Of a stretch of 64,000 nucleotides of DNA, positions 1-7,469 are shown piece after piece. The DNA lies in the NCBI RefSeq assembly GCF_024055595.1, contig NZ_JAMXOF010000004.1:186001-250000 (forward strand), written 5' to 3'. Made by a program: the position numbers and the translations under genes. The first letter of the stretch is position 1. Each line of letters opens with the position of its first letter. The notes under the pieces were generated by a model. That model ran no database searches, had not been told where the DNA came from, and saw only the letters and a list, made by a program, of their open reading frames with translations. This stretch comes from Mucilaginibacter aurantiaciroseus. GTDB taxonomy: Bacteria; Bacteroidota; Bacteroidia; Sphingobacteriales; Sphingobacteriaceae.

Positions 1-351
1 AGCCAAAGCCTTTTGGGTTACGAAACGAGTTTGAGGCATCGCACCTTCAAACGCGTCACAAAGTAAAAGAACCCCATCAGCCATTTTCAATACACGCTCT
101 ACCTCACCGCCAAAATCGGCGTGACCAGGTGTATCAATAATGTTGATCTTAACATCTTTATACATTACCGAAACGTTTTTTGACACGATGGTAATACCAC
201 GCTCACGTTCCAGGTCATTGTTATCCAAGATTAATTCACCAGTCTCCTGCCCATCACGGAAGATAGCGCAAGCGTGTAAAATTTTGTCAACCAAAGTGGT
301 TTTACCGTGGTCAACGTGTGCGATAATCGCGATATTTCTTATTTTTTGCAT
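1..351 (-). CDS. typA: Translational GTPase TypA/BipA, N-terminal part
   Basis: Only the first 117 codons lie in the window; the gene runs off the left edge. The visible protein is the start of a ribosome-associated translational GTPase. The G1 loop [10 protein letters not shown] lies near residues 10-20, the switch region [10 protein letters not shown] near 46-56, and the G3 motif DTPGHADF near 71-78. The short N-terminus starting directly at [17 protein letters not shown] and the sequence [18 protein letters not shown] fit TypA/BipA better than EF-G or LepA. A TATCTTTG box lies 24 nt upstream of the ATG. TypA belongs to the EF-G superfamily and acts in ribosome assembly and stress adaptation; that role comes from family knowledge. 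Confidence 0.93.
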   Translation of the reverse strand, partial: MQKIRNIAIIAHVDHGKTTLVDKILHACAIFRDGQETGELILDNNDLERERGITIVSKNVSVMYKDVKINIIDTPGHADFGGEVERVLKMADGVLLLCDAFEGAMPQTRFVTQKALA

Positions 352-375
352 GTACTGCGGCCTCTAAATTTTGCG

Positions 376-383
376 CAAAGATA
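376..383 (-). promoter_or_regulatory. Putative -7 promoter box of typA
   Basis: On the minus strand this reads TATCTTTG, an exact match to the Bacteroidetes housekeeping -7 consensus TAnnTTTG. It lies 24 nt before the typA ATG. The same octamer occurs close to several other starts in this window. Confidence 0.5.
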
Positions 384-529
384 CGGTTTAGAAATGGCAT
401 TTGAAAGGCTACGAAGCATTTTACAATTATCTGATTATTACATAATTGTTGCTTATCATGGGGGAGCGATGTAATTGTGTGCTGCCTTTCTGAAAAGAGA
501 CGCGAAGTATCGCGTCTTGTGCTATTATC

Positions 530-1342
530 TTACTTCCCAAACGCCCACTGCAAAAACTTAGGCATGGCTTTGCCCCAGGTTTCGGTATCGTGGGTTCCGC
601 CTAAAACCTCCAAATACTGGATATCGGCGGGGCGTTCGTAACCTTTGGCAAGCAGTTCTTTGATCACATCGATGGTATCGTCGATAGAATCGATGATACC
701 ATTCTTGTTACGGTCGGCGGTTTCATCTTTAGTGCCTGTTTGCAGCCAAAATTTTAGTTCGGGTTTGCCGATGGTGCTTTTCAGCATGCTGTGCATCAGG
801 CGGTCGTCATCAGTGTACCCTTTAATCAGGTCTTTACTCCTCCACCAAAACGAGGCCGAGAACGCGCCAACTTTATCAAACAGTTCCGGGTTGTTCCAGG
901 CAATGTCCATAGCGGTTAAACCACCAAGCGAAAATCCCGCGAAAGCGGTAGTTTCAAAATGATCCATACCGGTATGGTCCGTAATAAAGGGCAGTAATTC
1001 TGTTTTGATGAATTGAGTGTACAGATCAGCCTTGGCACCACGCTTTTTAAAGTCGGGTTTGCCGGCAATACCATACTCCTGTATGCGGTCTTCGCCCGCA
1101 TGAATGGCCACGGTAAGCAGTGGATTTATGCAGTTGCGTTCATATAGGTTCTCCAGGGTATCCACCATTTTCAGGTTTTCCAGTTCCTGTCCGTCGTTCA
1201 ATAATAGTAAGTTAAGGGGTTCTGCAACAGCGCCATCTTCGGGCATTAGTAGAGTGCAGATAACATCGCGTTCAAGTATGGTTGAGGTTATGGTAAGTTC
1301 CTGCAGGGCTATCTTCATTTCAAAATCTGTACTGTAGTACAT
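530..1342 (-). CDS. Alpha/beta-hydrolase esterase, enterochelin-esterase-like
   Basis: A cytoplasmic esterase-type alpha/beta-hydrolase of 270 aa, of the esterase D/Fes-like group. The nucleophile elbow is GFSLGG (Ser near residue 142), and a late GGTHDTETW gives the likely catalytic His. A perfect EF-hand-style loop, DRNKNGIIDSIDD, sits between the Ser and the His. There is no signal peptide. A start nine codons in, at 1318 (MKIALQEL), is also plausible. The gene diverges from the amidoligase-type operon that begins at 1473, whose first gene is another hydrolase of the same superfamily, so a role in releasing or trimming that pathway's product is a reasonable guess. The substrate is unknown. 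Confidence 0.85.
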   Translation of the reverse strand: MYYSTDFEMKIALQELTITSTILERDVICTLLMPEDGAVAEPLNLLLLNDGQELENLKMVDTLENLYERNCINPLLTVAIHAGEDRIQEYGIAGKPDFKKRGAKADLYTQFIKTELLPFITDHTGMDHFETTAFAGFSLGGLTAMDIAWNNPELFDKVGAFSASFWWRSKDLIKGYTDDDRLMHSMLKSTIGKPELKFWLQTGTKDETADRNKNGIIDSIDDTIDVIKELLAKGYERPADIQYLEVLGGTHDTETWGKAMPKFLQWAFGK

Positions 1343-1420
1343 AGTAGTAAAAAATTATTAAGGGGGCAAAAATACCGTTATAGTTTTTAAAAACTACCTA
1401 AAACATAATTATTTGGCACG

Positions 1421-1454
1421 TTGTTGACATTTATACACAATCCTGCTATCTTAC
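1421..1454 (+). promoter_or_regulatory. Putative promoter of the amidoligase operon
   Basis: A TTG at 1424-1426 is followed after about 20 nt by TATCTTAC at 1447-1454. This resembles the Bacteroidetes -33 TTTG and -7 TAnnTTTG arrangement, with the last bases imperfect. It lies in the divergent 130-nt gap, 18 nt before the TTG start of the next gene. Confidence 0.3.
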
Positions 1455-1472
1455 CATCTTAAAACCAACATT

Positions 1473-2180
1473 TTGACTGAACAATATCATCGCTGGCATT
1501 CCCAAAATTTAAACCTCGACCTTGAAATGCTGGTATTTGGCGACCGTGGTTTCCCGGTTATCCTTTTCCCAACTACCAAAGGCCGCTACCATCAAAATAA
1601 AGATTTTGGTTTGATTGACAGCGTGAAATGGTTTGTGGAAGAAGGCCTGGTGAAAATCTATTGCCCCGATACTATTGACGACCTTAGCTGGTATGATAAA
1701 GGCATTAACCCTGCCGACCGCGCCCGCAACTACGCTTGGTATGACAAGATGCTTGTTGAAGAGCTTGCCCCCTGGGCCATGCACGAAACCGGCGTGAGAA
1801 AAGTAGCCGTTGCAGGCTGCAGCTTTGGCGGCTACCATGCGGCAAATTTCGCTTTTAAACACCCTGAGATGGTGGCGCACCTGTTTACAATGGGTGGCGC
1901 GTTTGATATAAAAATGTTTACCGACGGCTTTTATAACGACGATATATTTTACAATAACCCGGTAGATTTTTTACCCGATAGCAATAAGCCCGACCTTTGG
2001 AATATGAACATTATCCTCGGCACGTCTGATCACGATATGTGTAAGGATTATAACATCACCATGTCAAACATATTGAATGCAAAAAACATAAACCACTGGC
2101 TGGATATACGTCCCTTTGCTAACCACGACTGGCCGATATGGAAGGAGATGTTCCCGCATTATTTATCAACTATTAAATAA
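1473..2180 (+). CDS. Esterase-like alpha/beta-hydrolase, first gene of the amidoligase cluster
   Basis: A 235-aa putative serine esterase. The nucleophile motif GCSFGGYHAA (Ser near residue 117) and the C-terminal NHDWPIW (candidate catalytic His) are the clearest marks. The apparent start is TTG at 1473 and no in-frame ATG lies nearby, so a TTG start is accepted. The N-terminus lacks a signal sequence, so the protein should be cytoplasmic. It heads a same-strand series of an ATP-grasp enzyme, a carboxylate-amine ligase, a glutamine amidotransferase and a second ATP-grasp-like protein. It could hydrolyse an ester or amide in that pathway. Its role there is inferred only from position. Confidence 0.82.
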   Translation: MTEQYHRWHSQNLNLDLEMLVFGDRGFPVILFPTTKGRYHQNKDFGLIDSVKWFVEEGLVKIYCPDTIDDLSWYDKGINPADRARNYAWYDKMLVEELAPWAMHETGVRKVAVAGCSFGGYHAANFAFKHPEMVAHLFTMGGAFDIKMFTDGFYNDDIFYNNPVDFLPDSNKPDLWNMNIILGTSDHDMCKDYNITMSNILNAKNINHWLDIRPFANHDWPIWKEMFPHYLSTIK

Positions 2181-2317
2181 AAGATTAGAGGCTGGAGGTT
2201 AGAGATTAGCAGTAATTCTTAAATAGAATTTATTATTATGATTTTTCTTTTAAGATTGGAATTTCCATTTTAGAATTTAGAAGTTAGAGTTTAGAATTTA
2301 AAACATACCATCACACC

Positions 2318-3388
2318 ATGAAAAAAATAGGTATCTTATTCGGGCAGGAAAATTCATTCCCGCAGGCATTTGTAGACAGGATAAACGAAAAGGCTGAAAA
2401 AAACATATCTGCCGAATTTGTACGTATTGATAAAATGATGCAGGGCGAGGCATTGGGTTACTCAGTAATTGTGGATCGCATCTCTCAGGATGTACCATTT
2501 TACCGTGCATCGCTAAAAAACGCGGCCATCACGGGCACCGCAGTTATTAACAACCCTTTTTGGTGGAGTGCCGATGAGAAATTTTTTAACAATGCCTTAG
2601 CGGTTAAGCTGGGTATCCCTGTACCAAAAACAGCATTGCTTCCCTCAAAAGACCACCCGGATAGCACTACCGACCGCTCGTTCCGTAACCTGGCGTTCCC
2701 ATTGAATTGGGACGCGATATTTGATTATGTAGGTTTCCCGGCATACATGAAACCGTTTGACGGCGGTGGCTGGCGCGATGTTTACAAAATCAGCGACAAG
2801 GACGATCTTTGGGAGAAATTTGCCGAAACCAAGCAATTAGTAATGCTATTGCAGGAAGAAATTATTTTTGATGATTACTTCCGTTGCTATTGTATTGGCG
2901 GCAAACACGTGCGCATTATGCAATACGAGCCACACAACCCGCACCACCTGCGTTACCAACATGGTAAAGCCCCGGCATCTAAAAAAATGCTGGATACCAT
3001 CACCAAATACGTGTTGCAACTAAATCAATATCTGGGTTACGATTTCAACACCGTAGAGTTTGCTGTGCGCGACGGGATCCCTTATGCTATCGATTTCTGT
3101 AACCCTGCCCCCGATGCCGAAGTAACCAGCGTTGGCCAGGACAATTTTGAGTGGGTTGTAGAAACCGCTGCATCTTACGCAATAGAACGCGCAAAAGCAC
3201 AAAAAGACAACAAGGACAATCTTACCTGGGGCGAATATGTACGCACGGGTGTAAACGGCAAACCATTGGTAGCAACAGCAAAAACAGCTAAAGCCAATGT
3301 AAGTACAGCCAAAGTTAACCACGCCATTGCCGACGAAGCAAAACCAAAGAAGAAAGCAGCCGCGCCGAAGAAGGTGGCTAAGAAATAA
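2318..3388 (+). CDS. ATP-grasp ligase with lysine/alanine-rich tail
   Basis: A 356-aa RimK/D-Ala-D-Ala-ligase-like ATP-grasp protein. The N-terminal pre-ATP-grasp part starts MKKIGILFGQENSFP. The nucleotide-binding lysine region is FPAYMKPFDGGGWRDVY near residues 143-159, and the metal-binding end is EFAVRDGIPYAIDFCNPAPD near 246-265. Enzymes of this fold join a carboxylate to an amine through an acyl-phosphate. The last 50 or so residues are unlike the domain: low-complexity Ala/Lys/Thr, ending KKKAAAPKKVAKK, possibly a flexible or nucleic-acid-binding tail. The neighbours are a hydrolase upstream and a GCS2-type ligase downstream. The substrate is unknown. Confidence 0.88.
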   Translation: MKKIGILFGQENSFPQAFVDRINEKAEKNISAEFVRIDKMMQGEALGYSVIVDRISQDVPFYRASLKNAAITGTAVINNPFWWSADEKFFNNALAVKLGIPVPKTALLPSKDHPDSTTDRSFRNLAFPLNWDAIFDYVGFPAYMKPFDGGGWRDVYKISDKDDLWEKFAETKQLVMLLQEEIIFDDYFRCYCIGGKHVRIMQYEPHNPHHLRYQHGKAPASKKMLDTITKYVLQLNQYLGYDFNTVEFAVRDGIPYAIDFCNPAPDAEVTSVGQDNFEWVVETAASYAIERAKAQKDNKDNLTWGEYVRTGVNGKPLVATAKTAKANVSTAKVNHAIADEAKPKKKAAAPKKVAKK

Positions 3389-3411
3389 AACCCATCGCTA
3401 TTAAAATACAA

Positions 3412-3491
3412 GTCATATTGAACTTGTTTCAGCACCTCACAATAAGAGTAGCCACTTTGCAAGTGAGATCCCGAAATAAATTCGGGATGAC
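3412..3491. repeat. R1 miniature inverted-repeat element
   Basis: An 80-bp element between the ATP-grasp and GCS2 genes. Two 29-bp arms, 3412-3440 and 3463-3491, begin GTCAT and end ATGAC and match each other inversely at 21 of 29 positions. The right arm also contains its own hairpin, TCCCGAA/TTCGGGA. The ends resemble those flanking the GIY-YIG relic about 2 kb downstream, so it may be a non-autonomous version of that element. Confidence 0.7.
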
Positions 3492-3524
3492 AAATAGATA
3501 AGTACCAATAACTCCTAACCAATT

Positions 3525-4622
3525 ATGAACGAGTTCACCTTAGGTGTTGAAGAAGAGTTTATGGTGATTGACCCCGTAACCAGGGAATTAAAATCGCATG
3601 AGCAAAAAATTGTGGATAGCGCGCAAAAGATCCACGAAGACCAGGTAAAGGCCGAAATGCACCAGGCCGTTGTGGAGGTGGGTACCCACATTTGCCGCAA
3701 TACCGAAGAAGCGCGTAAAGAAGTCGGCAAGCTGCGTACAACCGTAGCCCAACTGGCAGGTGATATTGGCCTGCGCATTGGCGCTGCCGGCACGCACCCG
3801 TTTTCGCACTGGCAACACCAACTGATAACGGACCATCCGAGATATTTTGAGATCGTAGACGAATTGCAGGAAGCCGCGCGATCAAACCTTATTTTCGGGC
3901 TGCATGTGCACGTAGGCATCCAGAATAGGGATATGGCGATCCATATTGCCAACCAAGCCAGGTATTTTTTGCCGCACGTTTACGCGCTATCAACCAACTC
4001 TCCTTTTTGGGAAGGCAGGAACACGGGTTATAAATCGTTCCGCACCAAGGTATTCGATAAATTCCCAAGGACGGGCATCCCCGATTATTTTGACAGCATT
4101 GAAGATTATGACAGGTATATCAGGCTGTTGGTAAAAACCAATTGTATCGATAACGCCAAAAAGATCTGGTGGGATCTGCGGGTACACCCCTTCTTTGAAA
4201 CTATCGAGTTCCGCGTGTGCGATTGCCCGATGCTGATAGATGAGACAATGACCTTTGTAGCACTGTTCCAATGTATCTGTGCCAAATTGTACAAGTTGCG
4301 ATTGAGCAACATGAAGTTTATCACCTATAACCGGGCTTTGATCAACGAGAACAAATGGCGCGCCGCCCGTTATGGCATTGACGGTAAAATGATAGATTTT
4401 GGCAAGGAGCTTGAGGTAAATACCCGTGCACTGATTCTGGAACTATTGGACTTCATAGATGATGTAGTTGATGACCTTGGCTGCCGCGACGACCTGCAAT
4501 ACGTGCACAAAATATTAGAGAACGGTACAGGTGCAGATAAGCAATTGGCTATTTACAACCAAAACAATAACTTTGCAGATGTGGTGGACTACATTACATC
4601 GCAAACTTTAAAAGGAATATAG
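3525..4622 (+). CDS. Carboxylate-amine ligase, YbdK/GCS2 family
   Basis: A 365-aa member of the glutamate-cysteine ligase type 2 family (COG2170-like), close to the usual YbdK length of about 370. The family-defining start LGVEEEFMVID supplies acidic metal ligands, GLHVHVGI near residues 126-133 is the conserved central HVHVG block, and TIEFRVCDCPML is near 226-237. Such enzymes form gamma-glutamyl-type amide bonds from a carboxylate, ATP and an amine. It sits between an ATP-grasp ligase and a glutamine amidotransferase. Together they suggest synthesis of a small peptide-like or amidated metabolite. The true amine and acid substrates cannot be read from the sequence. Confidence 0.92.
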   Translation: MNEFTLGVEEEFMVIDPVTRELKSHEQKIVDSAQKIHEDQVKAEMHQAVVEVGTHICRNTEEARKEVGKLRTTVAQLAGDIGLRIGAAGTHPFSHWQHQLITDHPRYFEIVDELQEAARSNLIFGLHVHVGIQNRDMAIHIANQARYFLPHVYALSTNSPFWEGRNTGYKSFRTKVFDKFPRTGIPDYFDSIEDYDRYIRLLVKTNCIDNAKKIWWDLRVHPFFETIEFRVCDCPMLIDETMTFVALFQCICAKLYKLRLSNMKFITYNRALINENKWRAARYGIDGKMIDFGKELEVNTRALILELLDFIDDVVDDLGCRDDLQYVHKILENGTGADKQLAIYNQNNNFADVVDYITSQTLKGI

Positions 4623-4723
4623 GCCCCCTCTAAATCTCCCCCGGTAGGGGAGACTTAAGATTATGGGCAAATTAATAACTAAAAAATAAAAGTCTTCCCT
4701 GCCGGGGAGGATGTAGGAGGGGC
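4623..4723. repeat. R3 palindromic element upstream of the amidotransferase
   Basis: Two 34-bp arms, 4623-4656 and 4690-4723, are inverted copies of each other with a few mismatches; the left arm begins GCCCCCTCTAAATCTCCCC. The right arm ends AGGAGGGGC only two bases before the downstream ATG at 4726, so the element itself supplies the purine-rich stretch in front of that start codon. Confidence 0.8.
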
Positions 4724-4725
4724 TA

Positions 4726-5565
4726 ATGAACACAGATAAACCGGAAGTGAGAGTAGCCATATTAGACCTTTATGAAGGTGTGGCCAACGAAGGGATGCGT
4801 GGTTTCCGGGATATACTGGAGCGTTACAAGGTGCAGCACAACCTTGATTTAACCTACCAAATTTTTGATGTGCGCCTAAAAGGTCAGGTACCCGATACCA
4901 GCTTTGATGTTTACATTTCAAGCGGCGGGCCGGGCAGTCCGCTGAATAGTGAAGGTACAGAATGGGAAAAGAAATACTTCCGACTGATAGATAAACTGGA
5001 AGCACATAACAAGCAGGAAGGCACACAGAAAAAACACGTATTTTTCGTTTGCCACTCGTTCCAGTTAATGTGCCGCAGGTATAATTTGGGCGATATCGCG
5101 TTAAGGCGCTCGCCATCATTTGGTGTGCTACCGGTACATTTAACCGAAGCAGGCCGTAACGAGCAAGTTTTTGAAGGACTTAGTGATCCGTTCTACACGG
5201 TAGATTCGCGCAGCTGGCAGGTCATAAAACCGGATATGGACCGTATTGAAAAGTTGGGCATGAAGATACTGGCGTTAGAAAAAGAGCGCCCGCATGTTAA
5301 GCTTCCGCAGGCATTAATGGCTATCCGTTTTAACGAATACTTTTTCGCAACCCAGTTTCACCCCGAGGCAGATGCCCACGGTATGAGTGTGATGTTGCAA
5401 CGCGAGGATAAGAAAGATGAAGTGATTAACGAGCATGGAGAAGCCAAGTATAAAGAAATGCTGGAGCGACTAGAAGATCCCGACAAGATAGTACACACCC
5501 AAAAAACCATCATCCCTAATTTTTTGGATGAAGCGATATTGAGTTTTTGTCATGCTGAACGATAG
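4726..5565 (+). CDS. Class I glutamine amidotransferase
   Basis: A 279-aa stand-alone GATase1 domain related to the glutaminase half of GMP synthetase. The oxyanion-strand motif SSGGPGSPLN is near residues 65-74, the nucleophile region FFVCHSFQLM carries the catalytic Cys near 106, and the C-terminal FHPEADAHGM gives the His-Glu pair. Such domains hydrolyse glutamine and pass ammonia to a partner synthetase; here the partner could be the GCS2 or an ATP-grasp enzyme next door. The last codons, FCHAER-stop, are encoded by the left inverted repeat of the GIY-YIG element, so the native C-terminus was probably altered. The start codon directly abuts an R3 repeat. Confidence 0.9.
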   Translation: MNTDKPEVRVAILDLYEGVANEGMRGFRDILERYKVQHNLDLTYQIFDVRLKGQVPDTSFDVYISSGGPGSPLNSEGTEWEKKYFRLIDKLEAHNKQEGTQKKHVFFVCHSFQLMCRRYNLGDIALRRSPSFGVLPVHLTEAGRNEQVFEGLSDPFYTVDSRSWQVIKPDMDRIEKLGMKILALEKERPHVKLPQALMAIRFNEYFFATQFHPEADAHGMSVMLQREDKKDEVINEHGEAKYKEMLERLEDPDKIVHTQKTIIPNFLDEAILSFCHAER

Positions 5566-5984
5566 TGAAGCATCTATTGTACGCCAAGTAACGAACCTGA
5601 TATAGGAAACAACACAATTATTACACATATATCCTAATTAATTACAACAAAACGGTATTGCACACCTGCGATACTAATGATATTAAGAAGCGCCTTTATG
5701 AACATTATTCCGGCCTCAACCAAGAAAGTAGCTTTACATCAAAATACAAATGCTTCTATTTAGTTTGGTAGGAGCGACATCAACATGTTAATCATGCTAT
5801 CGAGCGCGAAAAAGAAATTAAGGGTTGGACAAGAGCAAAAAAAATAAATTTATTAGAACAAGAAAACCCGAGTTGGACTTTTTTAAATAATGACATTATG
5901 GAATGGCTGCTAATAAACCCGCACACTGAGCAGGGTGTTACATTAGTTGGCAAATAGATTCTTCGCTATCGCACAGGATGACAA
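5547..5984 (+). mobile_element. R1 element: GIY-YIG relic between 29-bp inverted repeats
   Basis: The arms at 5547-5575 (TTGTCATGCTGAAC start) and 5956-5984 (GGATGACAA end) match inversely at 24 of 29 positions. Between them lies one decayed GIY-YIG nuclease reading frame that nearly fills the space. The unit sits between the amidotransferase and the second ATP-grasp gene, overlaps the 3' end of the former and stops 18 nt before the latter. The 80-bp element at 3412-3491 has the same type of ends. The structure suggests a nuclease-encoding mobile palindrome; that function is inference. Confidence 0.6.
5601..5957 (+). pseudogene. GIY-YIG nuclease-domain protein, broken
   Basis: One frame reads YYTYILINYNKTVL, then TNDIKKRLYEHYSGLNQ and FTSKYKCFYLVW. 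A TAG follows at codon 57 (5769-5771), after which the frame resumes with HAIEREKEIKGWTRAKKINL and LEQENPSW up to TAG at 5955-5957. This is the full layout of the single-domain GIY-YIG family (YhbQ-like, about 80-100 aa), including REKEIKGW. Three defects are visible. There is no start codon after the upstream TGA at 5598. The second catalytic motif, normally LYTG, reads LHTC, losing the tyrosine and glycine. The internal TAG is the third. The gene is therefore certainly dead. It lies exactly between two R1 inverted-repeat arms. Confidence 0.82.
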
Positions 5985-6002
5985 TAGGAAAAAAACATCA
6001 CT

Positions 6003-7199
6003 ATGAACCCATCAGCCAGAGAAACATTCAACCAAAACTTCAGTGAAGAAGAGTATGCTGATTTTTTGGTGGACCTTAACGCCGGGCTTAAAAAACCGAT
6101 AAAGTTTCGCATTGCAGAAACCCCTGTTTTTTTAACGGATGATTTTAGGGACAAGCTTTTGCAGGCTGGTGAAGAAATAGTGGCAACCATCCTAAAACCA
6201 GATTTTAAGGAACTGAGCGAACGTGCCATCCCCGAAAAGTGGCGGGTAGCAAACGAGAACGGCCACTCACATTTCATCGCTTTGGATTTTGGCGTTTGTA
6301 AGGATGATGCGGGTAACATCGTACCAAAACTAATAGAGATGCAGGGCTTCCCATCGCTATATGGGTTTCAGTTGCATTTGGCAGAAAATTATCGGCATGC
6401 ATTTAACATCCCCGGTAACCAAACCATCTTTTTTAACGGCTTAAGTAAAAGCAGTTACCTGGAGCTACTTCGTAAAACCATCATAGGCCCTTACGAGCCG
6501 GATGAAGTGGTGCTAATGGATATTGATGCCCCAAACCAAAAAACCGCGGTCGATTTTTATATCACCGAAGGCTACATCGGCACGCCGGTAGTTTCCCTTG
6601 CCGATCTGATCCAGGAGGGCAACCAGCTATTTTACAAAATCGCATCCGGCGAAAAGAAACGCATCCGCAGAATTTATAACCGTTTGATCTTCGACGAGAT
6701 AGAAAGCAAGCCGAACATCTTCAATAAAGCGGTTGATATTCGCCAGCCGCTTGATGTGGAATGGATAGCCCACCCCAACTGGTTCTATCGTATCAGTAAG
6801 TTCACGATGCCTTTTTTGGAGGGCGAGTATATCCCAAAAACACAGTTTTTGCACGAGGTGAAGCAGATACCTCAAAATTTGCAAAACTACGTTTTAAAAC
6901 CACTTTTCAGCTTTGCAGGGCAGGGGGTCATTATCGATATCAAAGATGGCGATATCGATAAAATAAAAGACCCCAAAAACTGGATCCTGCAGGAAAAAGT
7001 GATCTATGAACCTGTACTGCAATCGCCAGACGGTGGGGTGAAGATAGAGATCCGCCTGCTATATTTATGGCCCGATGGTGATGCTAAACCTACGCTTGCC
7101 ATAAACCTTGCAAGGCTTAGCCGCGGTAAAATGATAGGTGTTAGGTACAATAAAGATTTCGACTGGGTAGGCGCCACAGTGGCCTTTATGCACAAATAA
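6003..7199 (+). CDS. ATP-grasp-like protein, last gene of the amidoligase cluster
   Basis: A 398-aa cytoplasmic protein with no signal sequence. The C-terminal half looks like an ATP-grasp domain: YVLKPLFSFAGQGVII near residues 298-313 (lysine and glycine-rich nucleotide loop), WILQEKVIYEP near 328-338, and KIEIRLLYLWPDG near 349-361 as the acidic metal-binding strand. The N-terminal half (HFIALDFGVCKDDAG, LIEMQGFPSLYGFQ) resembles circularly permuted or glutathionylspermidine-synthase-like ATP-grasp proteins, but I cannot assign a subfamily. It is separated from the amidotransferase gene only by the GIY-YIG element, so the two were probably adjacent before that insertion. The substrate is unknown. 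Confidence 0.72.
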   Translation: MNPSARETFNQNFSEEEYADFLVDLNAGLKKPIKFRIAETPVFLTDDFRDKLLQAGEEIVATILKPDFKELSERAIPEKWRVANENGHSHFIALDFGVCKDDAGNIVPKLIEMQGFPSLYGFQLHLAENYRHAFNIPGNQTIFFNGLSKSSYLELLRKTIIGPYEPDEVVLMDIDAPNQKTAVDFYITEGYIGTPVVSLADLIQEGNQLFYKIASGEKKRIRRIYNRLIFDEIESKPNIFNKAVDIRQPLDVEWIAHPNWFYRISKFTMPFLEGEYIPKTQFLHEVKQIPQNLQNYVLKPLFSFAGQGVIIDIKDGDIDKIKDPKNWILQEKVIYEPVLQSPDGGVKIEIRLLYLWPDGDAKPTLAINLARLSRGKMIGVRYNKDFDWVGATVAFMHK

Positions 7200-7239
7200 A
7201 CTTTACACTAGATTTGCAATCTATACGTTTATAAATTAT

Positions 7240-7247
7240 TAATTTTG
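7240..7247 (+). promoter_or_regulatory. Putative -7 box, near-leaderless
   Basis: TAATTTTG matches TAnnTTTG and lies four bases before the ATG at 7252, so transcription would start at or next to the initiation codon. Confidence 0.4.
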
Positions 7248-7251
7248 TAAC

Positions 7252-7413
7252 ATGAACATACAGGCAATTATTATCGTTGTATTATTTATTGCAGCAGTTT
7301 TTTACGTTTGCCGTTTACTTTATAAAAGCTTGTTCTCTAAAAAAAGCTGCGGCAGCAATTGCAAATGCGGGGTTGATTTTTCGGGCGTTGACGCCGTTAA
7401 ACAAACTAAATAA
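7252..7413 (+). CDS. FeoB-associated Cys-rich membrane protein
   Basis: A 53-aa protein: one membrane helix (about residues 3-22, IQAIIIVVLFIAAVFYVCRL) followed by a short cytoplasmic tail with SKKSCGSNCKCG. This is the layout of the small FeoB-associated cysteine-rich proteins (PF12669 type), which usually accompany the ferrous iron transporter FeoB. No feoA or feoB is seen in this window. The next gene starts 56 nt downstream but is functionally unrelated. The identification rests on length, single helix and CxxxCxC pattern. Confidence 0.75.
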   Translation: MNIQAIIIVVLFIAAVFYVCRLLYKSLFSKKSCGSNCKCGVDFSGVDAVKQTK

Positions 7414-7469
7414 TTTCGTTGTTATTATTGTTACCTTGTCGCTAAATCTCACAGTTTTAAATCCCCTTC

